NCBI RefSeq assembly: GCF_900323885.1
Contig: NZ_OOHJ01000018.1
Location: forward strand, 3,335,001-3,399,000
Direction of reading: 5' to 3'
Length of the DNA stretch: 64,000 nt
Source: [Actinomadura] parvosata subsp. kistnae
Lineage (GTDB): Bacteria; Actinomycetota; Actinomycetes; Streptosporangiales; Streptosporangiaceae
Shown: in pieces, positions 16,092-24,663 of the stretch
Layout of the letters: each line of letters opens with the position of its first letter
Position numbering within the stretch: position 1 is the first letter of the stretch
Notes under the pieces: model-generated
The model's database searches: none
Told to the model about the DNA's origin: nothing
What the model saw: the letters and a program-made list of their open reading frames with translations, nothing else
Made by a program: the position numbers and the translations under genes

Positions 16092-16245
16092 TTTGCGAAG
16101 CCCCGTGCGGCCCCCATGCGAAGCCCCGTGCAGGCCCCATGCGGAGCCCCGGCAGGCTCCGCGCGAAGCCCGCGCAGGTCCCGTGCGACGCCTCGACAGG
16201 TCCCGTGCGAAGCCTCGACAGGTCTCGTGTGGGTTCCGTTCGGGG
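16092..16245. repeat. Tandem array, seven 22-bp units
   Basis: Units start at 16092, 16114, 16136, 16158, 16180, 16202 and 16224, each a variant of CCCGTGCGAAGCCTCGACAG plus two bases. The last unit is degenerate. Because 22 is not a multiple of three, the array is not a coding repeat; it lies in the leader region of hadA. Confidence 0.9.
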
Positions 16246-16343
16246 TGCAGGCAAAAAGCAGGCCATCACCGGCGACAGCCGAACCTTGTTCTGTTAGCGT
16301 CTGGCCCATCAGTGCCGGAACGGAGACATGCGAGGGAGCAGCG

Positions 16344-16793
16344 ATGGCCTTGAATCGTGACTTCGTGGGCAGGACCTATCCGCCGAGTGCCCCGTACGAG
16401 GTCAGCAGGGTGAAGATCAAGGAGTTCGCGGCGGCGATCGGCGACCACAACCCGCTCTACCGCGACAGAGAGGCCGCCCAGGCGGCCGGGTACCCGGACG
16501 TGATCGCGCCGCCCACGTTCCCCATCGTGTTCAGTCTGCAGAGCGGCGGCGAGGCGCTGGTGGACCCCGACCTGGGGCTGAACCTCGCCATGGTGGTCCA
16601 CGGCGAGCAGCGGTTCGAGTACGTGCGGCCCGTCCACGCCGGCGACGAGCTGGTCATGACCTCCACCATCACCGACATCCGCACCGCCGGGCGCAACGAG
16701 GTGCTGACGGTCAGGAGTGACGTGCGGACGGTGCAGGGCGAGCCGGTGTGCGTGACGTACAACACGATCGTCGAGCGGGGAGGGGCCGCCTGA
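16344..16793 (+). CDS. hadA: MaoC-like (R)-hydratase, HadA-type subunit
   Basis: The 149-residue protein from ATG 16344 has the FAS1-like dehydratase hot-dog domain: FVGRTYPPSAPYEVSRVKIK, then AIGDHNPLY and YPDVIAPPTFPIVF, ending with HGEQRFEYVRPVHAGDEL. HadA is the substrate-binding partner of HadB in beta-hydroxyacyl dehydration. The stop (TGA 16791-16793) is one base from the hadB ATG. The order tRNA-Met, rpmG, hadA, hadB, murB is shared by many actinobacteria, including ones without mycolic acids, where the acyl substrate is less clear. Confidence 0.88.
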   Translation: MALNRDFVGRTYPPSAPYEVSRVKIKEFAAAIGDHNPLYRDREAAQAAGYPDVIAPPTFPIVFSLQSGGEALVDPDLGLNLAMVVHGEQRFEYVRPVHAGDELVMTSTITDIRTAGRNEVLTVRSDVRTVQGEPVCVTYNTIVERGGAA

Positions 16794-16794
16794 G

Positions 16795-17223
16795 ATGACC
16801 GCAGCCGTGAGGTACGACGAGGTCGAGGTCGGGCAGGAACTGCCCGCCGCGGAGTACAACGTGCGCCGGGTGAACCTGGTGATGTACGCGGGCGCGTCCG
16901 GGGACTTCAACCAGATCCACTGGAACGAGCGGTTCGCCAAGATGGTCGGGCTGCCCGACGTGATCGCGCACGGGATGTTCACGATGGCGCAGGCCGGGCG
17001 GTTCGTCACCGACTGGGTGGGGGATCCGGGGGCGGTGGTGGACTTCGGGGTGCGGTTCTCGTCGATGGTGGTCGTGCCCGACGACGATCGCGGGGCGACG
17101 ATCTCGGTGAGCGGGGTAGTGGAGGAGAAGCTGGAGGACAAGCGGGTGGTCGTCGGGCTCACTGCCAAGGCGGGGGACGCGAAGGTGCTGTCCAAGGCTC
17201 GGGCCGTGGTGCAGCTCTCCTGA
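16795..17223 (+). CDS. hadB: MaoC-like (R)-hydratase, HadB-type catalytic subunit
   Basis: The 142-residue protein carries the hydratase-2 motif ASGDFNQIHWN with catalytic Asp37 and His42, followed by DVIAHGMFTM. It dehydrates (3R)-hydroxyacyl thioesters or hydrates enoyl thioesters. Together with the upstream HadA-like subunit it should form the HadAB heterodimer. Translation is coupled to hadA across a one-base spacer. Confidence 0.9.
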   Translation: MTAAVRYDEVEVGQELPAAEYNVRRVNLVMYAGASGDFNQIHWNERFAKMVGLPDVIAHGMFTMAQAGRFVTDWVGDPGAVVDFGVRFSSMVVVPDDDRGATISVSGVVEEKLEDKRVVVGLTAKAGDAKVLSKARAVVQLS

Positions 17224-17289
17224 CGCGACTCTCTTCCGACACGGCTCTCCCGACACGGCTCTCTCCTGATGCGGCCTGCTGCGGCTGTC

Positions 17290-17348
17290 GTGAGACGGCG
17301 GCTCGTGAGACGGCGGCTCGTGAGACGGCGGTTCCTGAGAAGGCGCTC
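17290..17348. repeat. 15-bp tandem repeat between hadB and the next gene
   Basis: Three near-perfect copies of GTGAGACGGCGGCTC (17290, 17305, 17320) and a decayed fourth fill part of the 163-base gap after hadB. Confidence 0.85.
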
Positions 17349-17386
17349 GTGATAAGGCGGGCGGCTCGCGGGTAGCGCGTGTTCGT

Positions 17387-18505
17387 ATGAATGATGCTGC
17401 GCGACAGGTCTGGCCGACGATTCGATCCATCCCCGTCTCCGCGGTGACCGATGCCAAGCCGCCCGCCCACCTGCGGCCCGCCCGGCCGGGGGGAGTGGCG
17501 GGCGGCACGGGCACCGGACGGGACACCGCGGGAGGTGCTTCCACAGGTGGTGGGGGAGCGCCGGGAGTCGGTACGGCCGGGTCCCGGCGGACCTCGGGCG
17601 AGCACGCCCGCATGAACCCGGCCGCCGAGCTGGGCTTCTCCGGCGACCCCGGCCAGCACGGCAACCCGGATGACAGCATGCTGCACGCCCAGCGCGTCTG
17701 GGACGGCACGCTGGCCACCAACCGGCTCGACGACATGGGCGTGAACACCGAGCGGCAGCGCGTGGAGACCAAGGACGTCACGGTCGGCGTGGGGTTGCTG
17801 GTGGACGGCTGGCCGGAGGACGTCCGCGCGTGTCTGGAGTCGATCGTGGCGCACACGAACGCCCGCGTGCTGGCGATCGACCTCGGCAACGTGGACGGCG
17901 CCGGCGACGTGCTGCGCGAGCTGGCCGGGCGGTATCCGGAGCGGATCGCCGCCTGGCACGTGGCGGAGGAGCCGCACTGGCGGGGCGGCACGGCGACGTG
18001 GGGCGAGGGCAGAGCGAAGCTGCTGCGGCTGGACGAGTCCGAGGTGCACGTGCTGATGGACACGAACATGGTGCTGCGCGGCGACGCGCTGACGCCGCTG
18101 GTCGCGGAGGTCGTGGAGGGCGCGGTCGCGGCGGGCTGGCGGGGCCTGGAGCCGTCGGACGGCTCGGTGGCGCGGACGAGCATCGGCATCGTGCCGGAGT
18201 GGCGGGAGGGGCCGGGCGGCGCGGGGCCCGAGTGGCGGGAGGCGGGCCCTGGGCGGGTGCGGGCGCTGACCGGCGGGGTGATCGCGGTGCGCAGGGCTCA
18301 GGCGCTGGCCGCGCTGCCGGAGGACGCCTGCTACGGCGCGTACGCCGATCTGGAGCTCTCGCTGGCGCTGCGCGGCGACCTGATCGTGCCGGACGACACG
18401 CCGCCGGTGGAGTCGCTGGGCCGGCACGACGTGCCGGACGGCTACCTGGACCGCGAGTCCCGCCGCAACTACGACGGGGTGCTGCGCATGCTGAGTGCCT
18501 CCTAA
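17387..18505 (+). CDS. Glycosyltransferase-2-like protein with disordered N-terminus
   Basis: The 372-residue protein has a Gly/Pro/Ala-rich disordered region (about residues 20-125), then a GT-A-like fold: VTVGVGLLVDGWPEDVRACL with an alternating strand-helix pattern, and VHVLMDTNMVLRGD where the DxD-like acidic pair of GT2 enzymes would lie. The metal-binding motif is weak (MDTN), so catalysis is uncertain. It ends 11 bases before murB, which suggests one transcript and a possible link to the cell envelope. Confidence 0.65.
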   Translation: MNDAARQVWPTIRSIPVSAVTDAKPPAHLRPARPGGVAGGTGTGRDTAGGASTGGGGAPGVGTAGSRRTSGEHARMNPAAELGFSGDPGQHGNPDDSMLHAQRVWDGTLATNRLDDMGVNTERQRVETKDVTVGVGLLVDGWPEDVRACLESIVAHTNARVLAIDLGNVDGAGDVLRELAGRYPERIAAWHVAEEPHWRGGTATWGEGRAKLLRLDESEVHVLMDTNMVLRGDALTPLVAEVVEGAVAAGWRGLEPSDGSVARTSIGIVPEWREGPGGAGPEWREAGPGRVRALTGGVIAVRRAQALAALPEDACYGAYADLELSLALRGDLIVPDDTPPVESLGRHDVPDGYLDRESRRNYDGVLRMLSAS

Positions 18506-18516
18506 GCTAGTTGCTC

Positions 18517-19554
18517 ATGGAGATGCTCGCGCCGTACACCACGCTGCGCCTGGGCGGCCCCGCCCGCGACTTCGCCGAGGCGACCTCGGCGGAGCAGCTG
18601 GTGTCGCTGATCGCCGAGGCCGACAGGAACGACGTCCCGACGCTGGTGCTCGGCGGGGGCAGCAATGTCGTGGTGTCCGACGACGGGTTCGACGGGCTGG
18701 TCGTCAAGGTCGCGACGCAGGGGATGACCGTCTCGCGCGACGGCGAGCAGGTGGTGTTGGTGGTCGAGGCGGGCGAAGACTGGGACCGGCTGGTGGCCCG
18801 CGCGGTGGCGGAGGGTTGGTCGGGCATCGAGTGCATGTCGGGCGTGCCGGGGTTGGTGGGTTCGACGCCGATCCAGAACGTCGGCGCGTACGGGCAGGAG
18901 GTCGCCCAGACGATCAGGTGCGTGCGGGCCTACGACCGGCGCACCCGGCAGGTGGTGGACATCGAGGCGCGGCAGTGCGGCTTCTCCTACCGCGACAGCC
19001 TCTTCAAGCGCGACCTGTCCAGGTACGTCGTGCTGGCGGTGACGTACGCGCTGGACCTGTCGGATTTGTCGGGCCAGCTGGCGTACGAGGAGCTGGCCCG
19101 CAGGCTGGGCACCGAGGCGGGCGGCCGGGTGCCGCTGGACCGGGCCCGTGCGGCCGTCCTGGAGCTGCGCAGGGGCAAGGGCATGGTGCTCGACCCCGAC
19201 GATCCCGACACGCGCAGCGCGGGCTCGTTCTTCACGAACCCGGTGCTGACGGCGGAGCAGGCGGCGGAGCTGGCCGTGCGCGCGCCCGGCCATCCGGGTT
19301 GGGATCTGCCCGGCGGCCTGGTCAAGGTGCCGGCCGCGTGGCTGATCGAGCAGGCGGGCTTCCCCAAGGGGTACGAGCGCGGCCCCGTACGCATCTCCAC
19401 CAAGCACACGCTCGCCCTCACCAACCCGACGGGCGCGGCCACCGCCGCCGACCTCCTGGCCCTGGCCAGGGAGGTGCGTGACGGGGTGCGCGAGAAGTTC
19501 GGGGTGACGCTGGTCAACGAGCCGGTGCTGGTCGGCTGCGACCTCGGGGAATAG
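18517..19554 (+). CDS. murB: UDP-N-acetylmuramate dehydrogenase MurB
   Basis: The 345-residue type I MurB reduces UDP-GlcNAc-enolpyruvate to UDP-MurNAc with FAD and NADPH in the cytoplasm. YTTLRLGGPA and VLGGGSNVVV form the FAD site, SYRDS gives the substrate arginine, GSFFTNP carries the proton-donating Ser237, and NEP gives the C-terminal Glu335. ATG at 18517 or 18523 may start it; neither has a clear ribosome site. Confidence 0.95.
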   Translation: MEMLAPYTTLRLGGPARDFAEATSAEQLVSLIAEADRNDVPTLVLGGGSNVVVSDDGFDGLVVKVATQGMTVSRDGEQVVLVVEAGEDWDRLVARAVAEGWSGIECMSGVPGLVGSTPIQNVGAYGQEVAQTIRCVRAYDRRTRQVVDIEARQCGFSYRDSLFKRDLSRYVVLAVTYALDLSDLSGQLAYEELARRLGTEAGGRVPLDRARAAVLELRRGKGMVLDPDDPDTRSAGSFFTNPVLTAEQAAELAVRAPGHPGWDLPGGLVKVPAAWLIEQAGFPKGYERGPVRISTKHTLALTNPTGAATAADLLALAREVRDGVREKFGVTLVNEPVLVGCDLGE

Positions 19555-19590
19555 GCACCCGCCTGGGGCTGTTATGGTGGGTTGGAATTA

Positions 19591-19687
19591 CCGAAGGGGA
19601 GTAGTCCCAATCGCGTGATCGACATACTGGCGCCTCCGGGTGCCCGGTCGCGCGGGCCTTCTTAGAGCGGGCGGACGAGACCTTCGG
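19591..19687 (+). ncRNA. yybP-ykoY manganese riboswitch
   Basis: P1 is CCGAAGG (19591-19597) with CCTTCGG (19681-19687). The conserved 5' strand GGGGAGTAG follows P1 and the conserved 3' strand CGGACGAGACC precedes its partner, matching the Mn2+-sensing yybP-ykoY fold. It sits directly upstream of a GDT1-type Mn exporter gene, the classic target. Confidence 0.85.
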
Positions 19688-19725
19688 CCTGGCAGTCATG
19701 ACGTGAAGACGCTGCCGGGCCGAAG
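19682..19725 (+). promoter_or_regulatory. Alternative hairpin of the riboswitch expression platform
   Basis: CTTCGGCCTGGCAG (19682-19695) can pair with CTGCCGGGCCGAAG (19712-19725) in a 14-bp stem with one wobble. Its 5' arm is the same sequence that closes P1 of the riboswitch, so the two structures exclude each other. No U-tract follows, so Rho-dependent or translational control is more likely than a simple terminator. Confidence 0.7.
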
Positions 19726-19786
19726 TCGTGCCCGAAAATCTCTCCCCGGGTGCCTGCTTCCGGCCTGGCCGCGCGGAAGAGGACCG

Positions 19787-20356
19787 TTGGAAGCGTTCTG
19801 GATCAGCACCGTTGCCATCTTCGTGGCGGAGCTCGGTGACAAGAGCCAGCTCATGGCGATGACGTTCGCCACCCGTTTCAAAGCCTGGACCGTGATCCTC
19901 GGCATCACGGTCGCCACGGCCGTCGTGCACCTGCTCAGCGTGGCGCTGGGCGGCCTGGTCGGCGACTGGCTGCCGACGACGGCCATCTCGATCGTGGCGG
20001 GCCTGGCCTTCCTCGGCTTCGCCGTCTGGACGCTGCGCGGCGACGAGCTGACCGAGGAGGAGTCGAAGAAGGCCCAGCGCACCACCAGGAACGCGCTGAT
20101 CGCGGTGACGGTGGCGTTCTTCCTGAGCGAGCTGGGCGACAAGACGATGCTGGCCACGATCACGCTGGCGTCGCGTTACGACGACTGGGTCGGCACGTGG
20201 ATCGGCTCGACGGTGGGCATGGTGGCGGCCGACGCGCTGGCCATCCTGGTGGGGCGCCTGCTGGGCAAGCACCTGCCGGAGAAGGCCATCAGGTACGGCG
20301 CCGCCGCCGCGTTCGCCGTCTTCGGGGTGATCCTCCTGGTGGAAGCGTTCCTCTAA
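19787..20356 (+). CDS. TMEM165/GDT1 family manganese exporter
   Basis: The 189-residue membrane protein from TTG 19787 (AGAGG upstream) carries two ELGDK motifs, at 15-19 and 115-119, the signature of the UPF0016/GDT1 family in which each half contributes three helices and acidic metal ligands. Bacterial members (MneA/MntX-like) export Mn2+. The Mn riboswitch immediately upstream strongly supports this. Longer upstream starts would run into the riboswitch and are unlikely. Confidence 0.93.
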   Translation: MEAFWISTVAIFVAELGDKSQLMAMTFATRFKAWTVILGITVATAVVHLLSVALGGLVGDWLPTTAISIVAGLAFLGFAVWTLRGDELTEEESKKAQRTTRNALIAVTVAFFLSELGDKTMLATITLASRYDDWVGTWIGSTVGMVAADALAILVGRLLGKHLPEKAIRYGAAAAFAVFGVILLVEAFL

Positions 20357-20422
20357 GGACGACAAAAGCCTCCAGGGCGACAAAGCCTCTAGGACGACAA
20401 AAGCCTCTAGGACGACAGGAGC
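20352..20422. repeat. Tandem repeats (17-19 bp) joining two convergent gene ends
   Basis: Four variants of TCTAGGACGACAAAAGCC start at 20352, 20371, 20388 and 20406. The TAA of the Mn exporter lies in the first unit, and the reverse-strand TAG of the LuxR gene lies in the last. Confidence 0.9.
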
Positions 20423-23274
20423 GACAGGCGGTGGGCGGCGGCCGCGGCCTCGCCGCGCGTGGTGACGCCGAGCTTGCCCAGGATGTTCGACACGTGCACG
20501 CTCACCGTCTTCGCCGAGATGAACAGCTCGGCCGCGATGTCGCGGTTGGTGCGGCCCTGGGTGACCAGGCGCAGCACCTCCAGCTCGCGCGGCGTGAGCA
20601 GCTCCGACGGCTCCTGCGCCGGCGGGAGCCCGCCGACGCGGCGCGACAGCGCCTCGATGTCGGCGACGAGCGGGGCCGCGCGCAGCGCCTCGGCCAGCGG
20701 GAGCGCCGCCTTGAGCCGGGTCGCCGCGCCCTCCCTGTCGCCGGCCGCCGCGGCGGCGCCGGCCGCGCGCAGCAGGGCCTTGGCCTGGTTGTGCGGGCGC
20801 CGCAGCCGCTCCCACGCCGCCGCCGCGGCGTCGAAGTCGCCGAGGTAGGTCAGCCGGTACGCCTCCACAACGGGGCCGATGACGGCCAGCTCCGCGGCCA
20901 CCTCGGCGGCTTGCCTGCGGACGGTCTCGGTGCGGGCCGGCTCGACGTCCTGGGCGGCGTCGCAGACGACGCGGAGCAGGGCGAGCAGCCGCCAGCCGAG
21001 CATGGCCTTGCTGGGCTGCTTGGGGCGGGCCAGCACCCGCTCGGCCTCGTCGAGGGCGGCGGCGGGCTCGCCGGTGGTGAGCCGGTAGCCGATGCGCAGG
21101 CGGGCGTTGTTGACCAGGTCCTGGACGAACTCCTCCTGGTGGTCCTTGAACACGCCGATCTCGGCCAGCAGCGCCTCGACGAGCTGCAGCTCGCCCCTGG
21201 CCATGGCGATGTCGGCGCGCACGCGCAGCAGGGCGAGCCGGTGGCGCAGGACGGGGCCGTGGCTGAGCGCGCTCTCGACGATCTCGATGGCTTCGTCCCA
21301 GCGGCCGAGCACCTCCATCGACTCGGCCCAGTTGTTGGCGATGAACAGGCCGCTGCCGCGCAGCCGCCCGTACTGCTTGGCGATGCCGTAGCCGTCCTCG
21401 GCCAGGCGCAGCGCCTCGTCCTCGCGGCCCATGTCGAGCAGCGCGTCGATGTTGTTGCCGAGCGCCCGGGTGATCAGGCGCGGCGAGCGCTTCTCGCGGC
21501 CGATGCGCAGCGCCTGCTCGTTCAGGGCGATCGTCTTCTCCGTCTCGCCGTTGAGCGAGTGGCCGAGCGCCTGGTTCATCAGCAGGTCGCCTTCGAGGCA
21601 GCGGTCGCCGTACTGCCTGGCCAGGCGCAGGCCCTCGGCGATGAGGCCGTCGGCCTCCTCGATCTGGCCGCGCAGCATGAGGTGGCGGCTGAGCGTCATG
21701 ACGACCTCGGCCCGGTCGGGACTGTCCTCCGGAACGAGCTGCAGCGCGTGCCGCAGGTCGTCGATGACGCCGGTCTGGTTCTTGGAGTTCTTGAACGCGG
21801 CCCGGCGCTTGATGACCTGGGCCACCCGCTCGGGCTCCTTGGTCTCGTCGAGCTGCGACAGCGCGGCCTTGACGAACTTCAGGCCCCGGTCGACGTCGCC
21901 GCCGGCGTTGGCGGCCTCGGAGGCCCGCTCCAGCACGGCGGTGTGGTCGGCGCCGATGACGTCGGCGGCGTCGGGCACCCGGTCCCACAGCATGAGGACG
22001 CGCTCCAGGAGCTGGACGGCCTCGGTGTAGGCGTACGACTTGAACGACTTCTGCGCCGCCTCCCAGGCGGAGATGAGGGCCCAGCGGTCGTTGCGGGCGC
22101 CGTACCAGTGGTGGGCCAGCTCGACGGCGGCGCGGCCGGGCGGGACGAGCCGGCGGTCCTTGGAGATCTCCTCGGCGAACCTGGCGTGCAGGCGCTGGTG
22201 CTCGCCCGGCAGCAGCTCGTCGTGGACGGCCTCGCGGATGAGGGAGTGGCGGAAGACGTAGGCGCGGTTGTCGGCGATCTGCAGCACGTTGCCGGCGATG
22301 GCGGGGCGCAGCGCGCTCTCCAGCTCGACGTCGGACAGGCCGCTGACGGCGGCCAGCAGGGCGTGGCCGACGCGGTTGCCGCCGGCGGCGGCCACGCGCA
22401 GCACGCGCTGGGTCTCCTCGGGCAGCCGCTCGACGGAGCCGAGGATGAGGTCCTGCATGGATTCGGGGAACGTGCAGTCGACGCCGCACTCCAGCAGCGC
22501 CTCGACGAACAGGGGGATGCCCTCGCTGCGCTCGTAGACCTGCTCGACGGCGCCGTACTCGGAGGTCTTGCCGAGGATCGCGGTCATCTGCTGGGCGACC
22601 TCGTCGCGCGACAGGCGGGGCAGGTCGAGCCGGTGCACGCCGTTGACGCGGCCCAGCTCGGCGAGGACCGGCCGGAGCGGGTGCTGGCGGTGCAGGTCGT
22701 CGGAGCGGTACGTCATGACCATCAGCACCTGCGGCGCGTGCAGGTTGCGGCTGAGGAAGGCGATGAGGTCGCGGCTGGAGCGGTCGGCCCAGTGGATGTC
22801 CTCGATGACGAGGATGGTGGGGCGCTTCTCCGCGAGCCGTTCGAGGAGGGTGAGGAACTGCTCGAACAGGCGGGCGCGGCCCGTGTCGGTCTCGCCGTCG
22901 CCGTTGGGCTCGCCGAACTCGGGCAGCAGCCGGGCCAGGTCGCGCTCGGCGCCGTCGGGCAGCAGCCCCGCCACGGCGGCCGGGCCCTGCTCGCGGACGA
23001 GCTGGCGGAGCGCGGCGGTGAAGGGCGCGTACGCCAGGCCCTCGGTGGACAGCTCCACGCAGCCCCCGAAGAGCACGTGGGCGCCGTCGGCGGCGCGTTG
23101 CTCGGCGAAGCGCTGGACGAGCCTGGTCTTGCCGACGCCGGCCTCGCCCCCTAGGAGGACGGCCGTCGCTCTGCCTTTCCTGGCCTCGTCGAAGCTTTCA
23201 GACAGAGCCGCCAGCTCCTCTTCCCGCCCGACGAAGACGGGACTGACAGATCGTCCCCGCATGTCGTCCAGCAT
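20407..23274 (-). CDS. Large LuxR-family (LAL/MalT-type) ATP-binding regulator
   Basis: From ATG 23274 the protein is 955 residues. It has Walker A GGEAGVGKT (42-50), a Walker B stretch ILVIEDIHWAD, about 500 residues of TPR-like helical repeats, and a C-terminal LuxR helix-turn-helix (last about 65 residues, LTPRELEVLRLVTQGRTNRD onward). LAL regulators act as ATP-dependent activators of catabolic or secondary-metabolite genes and sense a ligand through the repeats. No obvious target is adjacent. A TTG at 23283 could add three residues. Confidence 0.92.
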   Translation of the reverse strand: MLDDMRGRSVSPVFVGREEELAALSESFDEARKGRATAVLLGGEAGVGKTRLVQRFAEQRAADGAHVLFGGCVELSTEGLAYAPFTAALRQLVREQGPAAVAGLLPDGAERDLARLLPEFGEPNGDGETDTGRARLFEQFLTLLERLAEKRPTILVIEDIHWADRSSRDLIAFLSRNLHAPQVLMVMTYRSDDLHRQHPLRPVLAELGRVNGVHRLDLPRLSRDEVAQQMTAILGKTSEYGAVEQVYERSEGIPLFVEALLECGVDCTFPESMQDLILGSVERLPEETQRVLRVAAAGGNRVGHALLAAVSGLSDVELESALRPAIAGNVLQIADNRAYVFRHSLIREAVHDELLPGEHQRLHARFAEEISKDRRLVPPGRAAVELAHHWYGARNDRWALISAWEAAQKSFKSYAYTEAVQLLERVLMLWDRVPDAADVIGADHTAVLERASEAANAGGDVDRGLKFVKAALSQLDETKEPERVAQVIKRRAAFKNSKNQTGVIDDLRHALQLVPEDSPDRAEVVMTLSRHLMLRGQIEEADGLIAEGLRLARQYGDRCLEGDLLMNQALGHSLNGETEKTIALNEQALRIGREKRSPRLITRALGNNIDALLDMGREDEALRLAEDGYGIAKQYGRLRGSGLFIANNWAESMEVLGRWDEAIEIVESALSHGPVLRHRLALLRVRADIAMARGELQLVEALLAEIGVFKDHQEEFVQDLVNNARLRIGYRLTTGEPAAALDEAERVLARPKQPSKAMLGWRLLALLRVVCDAAQDVEPARTETVRRQAAEVAAELAVIGPVVEAYRLTYLGDFDAAAAAWERLRRPHNQAKALLRAAGAAAAAGDREGAATRLKAALPLAEALRAAPLVADIEALSRRVGGLPPAQEPSELLTPRELEVLRLVTQGRTNRDIAAELFISAKTVSVHVSNILGKLGVTTRGEAAAAAHRLSLLSS

Positions 23275-23387
23275 GTCATGCAACTTCCGATGCTTTCGAC
23301 GGTTTTATGGCGAATTCGGGGCCCGCGTTCAAGGCGGGTGCGAGACCCGGCCGCGAGCGAGGATGCGGCCGGGTTCTCGTGGGGCGG

Positions 23388-23534
23388 TCATGACGAGCGG
23401 CGCTTGCCGAAGAACGAGCGGCGCTCGCTCTTGTTGCTCCGCTCGGCCTCGCGTACGCGGCGGTGGTGGGCGGCCGCCTTGCGCAGCTCGCTGGCCTGAC
23501 TCTTCATGAGCTCGAACTCGATCTCGGGATGCAT
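23388..23534 (-). CDS. Small basic hypothetical protein (48 residues)
   Basis: The protein starts MHPEIEFELMKSQASELRKA and ends in a very basic tail (RRSFFGKRRSS). AGGAGA lies at good spacing before the ATG, and TTGAAG-17-GAAATT forms a possible promoter (23577-23549). Its helical, Arg/Lys/Glu-rich make-up is like short conserved actinobacterial proteins of unknown function. It precedes the LuxR gene on the same strand. Confidence 0.7.
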   Translation of the reverse strand: MHPEIEFELMKSQASELRKAAAHHRRVREAERSNKSERRSFFGKRRSS

Positions 23535-23688
23535 GGTGTGTCTCCTGAAATTTCCTGTGTCCTTCTGACACCTTCAAGATTCGTGCTAAGGCCCACCCCG
23601 CCACATCGGGTGGATGCCTTATCTCTGCTGTGCGCAGGCACTCCGCATACCTAGGAACGGGCGCCCGGGTGCCCTAAGGTGGTCCGGT

Positions 23689-23718
23689 TTGGAGGTAGTG
23701 GCCCTGGTCGGCGATGCT
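23689..23718 (+). promoter_or_regulatory. Possible promoter for leaderless deoC
   Basis: TTGGAG (23689-23694), an 18-base spacer and GATGCT (23713-23718) would start transcription at or next to the GTG at 23725. Confidence 0.35.
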
Positions 23719-23724
23719 GTCTAG

Positions 23725-24663
23725 GTGTCAACTGTGACTACCTCGCTCGCGGACGTCGCCTCGTCCGAAGCCGCGTTGCGAGCATTTCTGCACGGCCTGC
23801 CCGGGGTCGACCGGGTCGGCGCGGACCAGCGGGCGGCGATGCTCGGCACCCGTTCGATCAAGACCACGGCCAAGGCGCAGGCCATTGACCTGGCCATCTC
23901 CATGGTCGACCTGACCACCCTCGAAGGAGCCGACACGGCCGGCAAGGTGCGCGCGATGTGCGCCAAGGCCGTGCGGCCCGGCGGGGAGGCGCCCTCGGTG
24001 GCGGCCGTGTGCGTCTACCCCGACCTCGTCGCCGTCGCCGCCGAAGCGCTCAAGGGCACCGGCATCAAGGTCGCCTCGGTGGCCACCGGCTTCCCCAGCG
24101 GCCGCACCTCGCTGGAGGTCAAGGTCAGCGACACCGCGCTGGCCGTGGCGGCGGGCGCCGACGAGATCGACATGGTGATCGACCGGGGCGCGTTCCTGTC
24201 CGGCCGGTACATGAAGGTGTACGAGGAGATCGTCGCGGTCAAGGCCGCCTGCGGGCCGGCGCACCTGAAGGTGATCCTGGAGACCGGCGAGCTGGTCACC
24301 TACGACAACGTGCGGCGCGCCTCCTGGCTGGCGATGCTGGCCGGCGCCGACTTCATCAAGACCTCCACCGGCAAGGTGGCCCCGGCCGCCACCCTCCCGG
24401 TCACCCTGATCATGCTGGAGGCGGTGCGCGACTTCCGCGACGCCACCGGCCGCCAGGTCGGCGTCAAGCCCGCCGGCGGCATCCGCACCACCAAGGACGC
24501 CATCAAGAACCTCGTGCTGGTCAACGAGACCGCCGGCGACGACTGGCTGACGCCGGAGTGGTTCCGGCTGGGCGCCTCCTCGCTGCTGAACGACCTGCTG
24601 ATGCAGCGCGAGAAGCTGGCCACCGGCCGCTATGCCGGCCCCGACTACTTCACCCTGGACTGA
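23725..24663 (+). CDS. deoC: Deoxyribose-phosphate aldolase
   Basis: The 312-residue class I aldolase cleaves 2-deoxyribose-5-phosphate to glyceraldehyde-3-phosphate and acetaldehyde. The Schiff-base lysine is Lys212 in ADFIKTSTGK and the second catalytic lysine is Lys248 in GVKPAGGIR. It is longer than E. coli DeoC, typical of the longer actinobacterial form. Its stop overlaps the ATG of the aldehyde dehydrogenase gene, which can oxidise the acetaldehyde produced. Confidence 0.95.
   Translation: MSTVTTSLADVASSEAALRAFLHGLPGVDRVGADQRAAMLGTRSIKTTAKAQAIDLAISMVDLTTLEGADTAGKVRAMCAKAVRPGGEAPSVAAVCVYPDLVAVAAEALKGTGIKVASVATGFPSGRTSLEVKVSDTALAVAAGADEIDMVIDRGAFLSGRYMKVYEEIVAVKAACGPAHLKVILETGELVTYDNVRRASWLAMLAGADFIKTSTGKVAPAATLPVTLIMLEAVRDFRDATGRQVGVKPAGGIRTTKDAIKNLVLVNETAGDDWLTPEWFRLGASSLLNDLLMQREKLATGRYAGPDYFTLD

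Noticed and set aside
16092..16245. 22-bp array as a CRISPR
   Set aside because: Units are directly adjacent, with no unique spacers, and no cas gene is present.
19514..22489. 991-codon leftward frame over murB, the Mn exporter and the LuxR gene
   Set aside because: Crosses several well-supported genes and is extremely Arg/Pro-rich; a GC-driven shadow.
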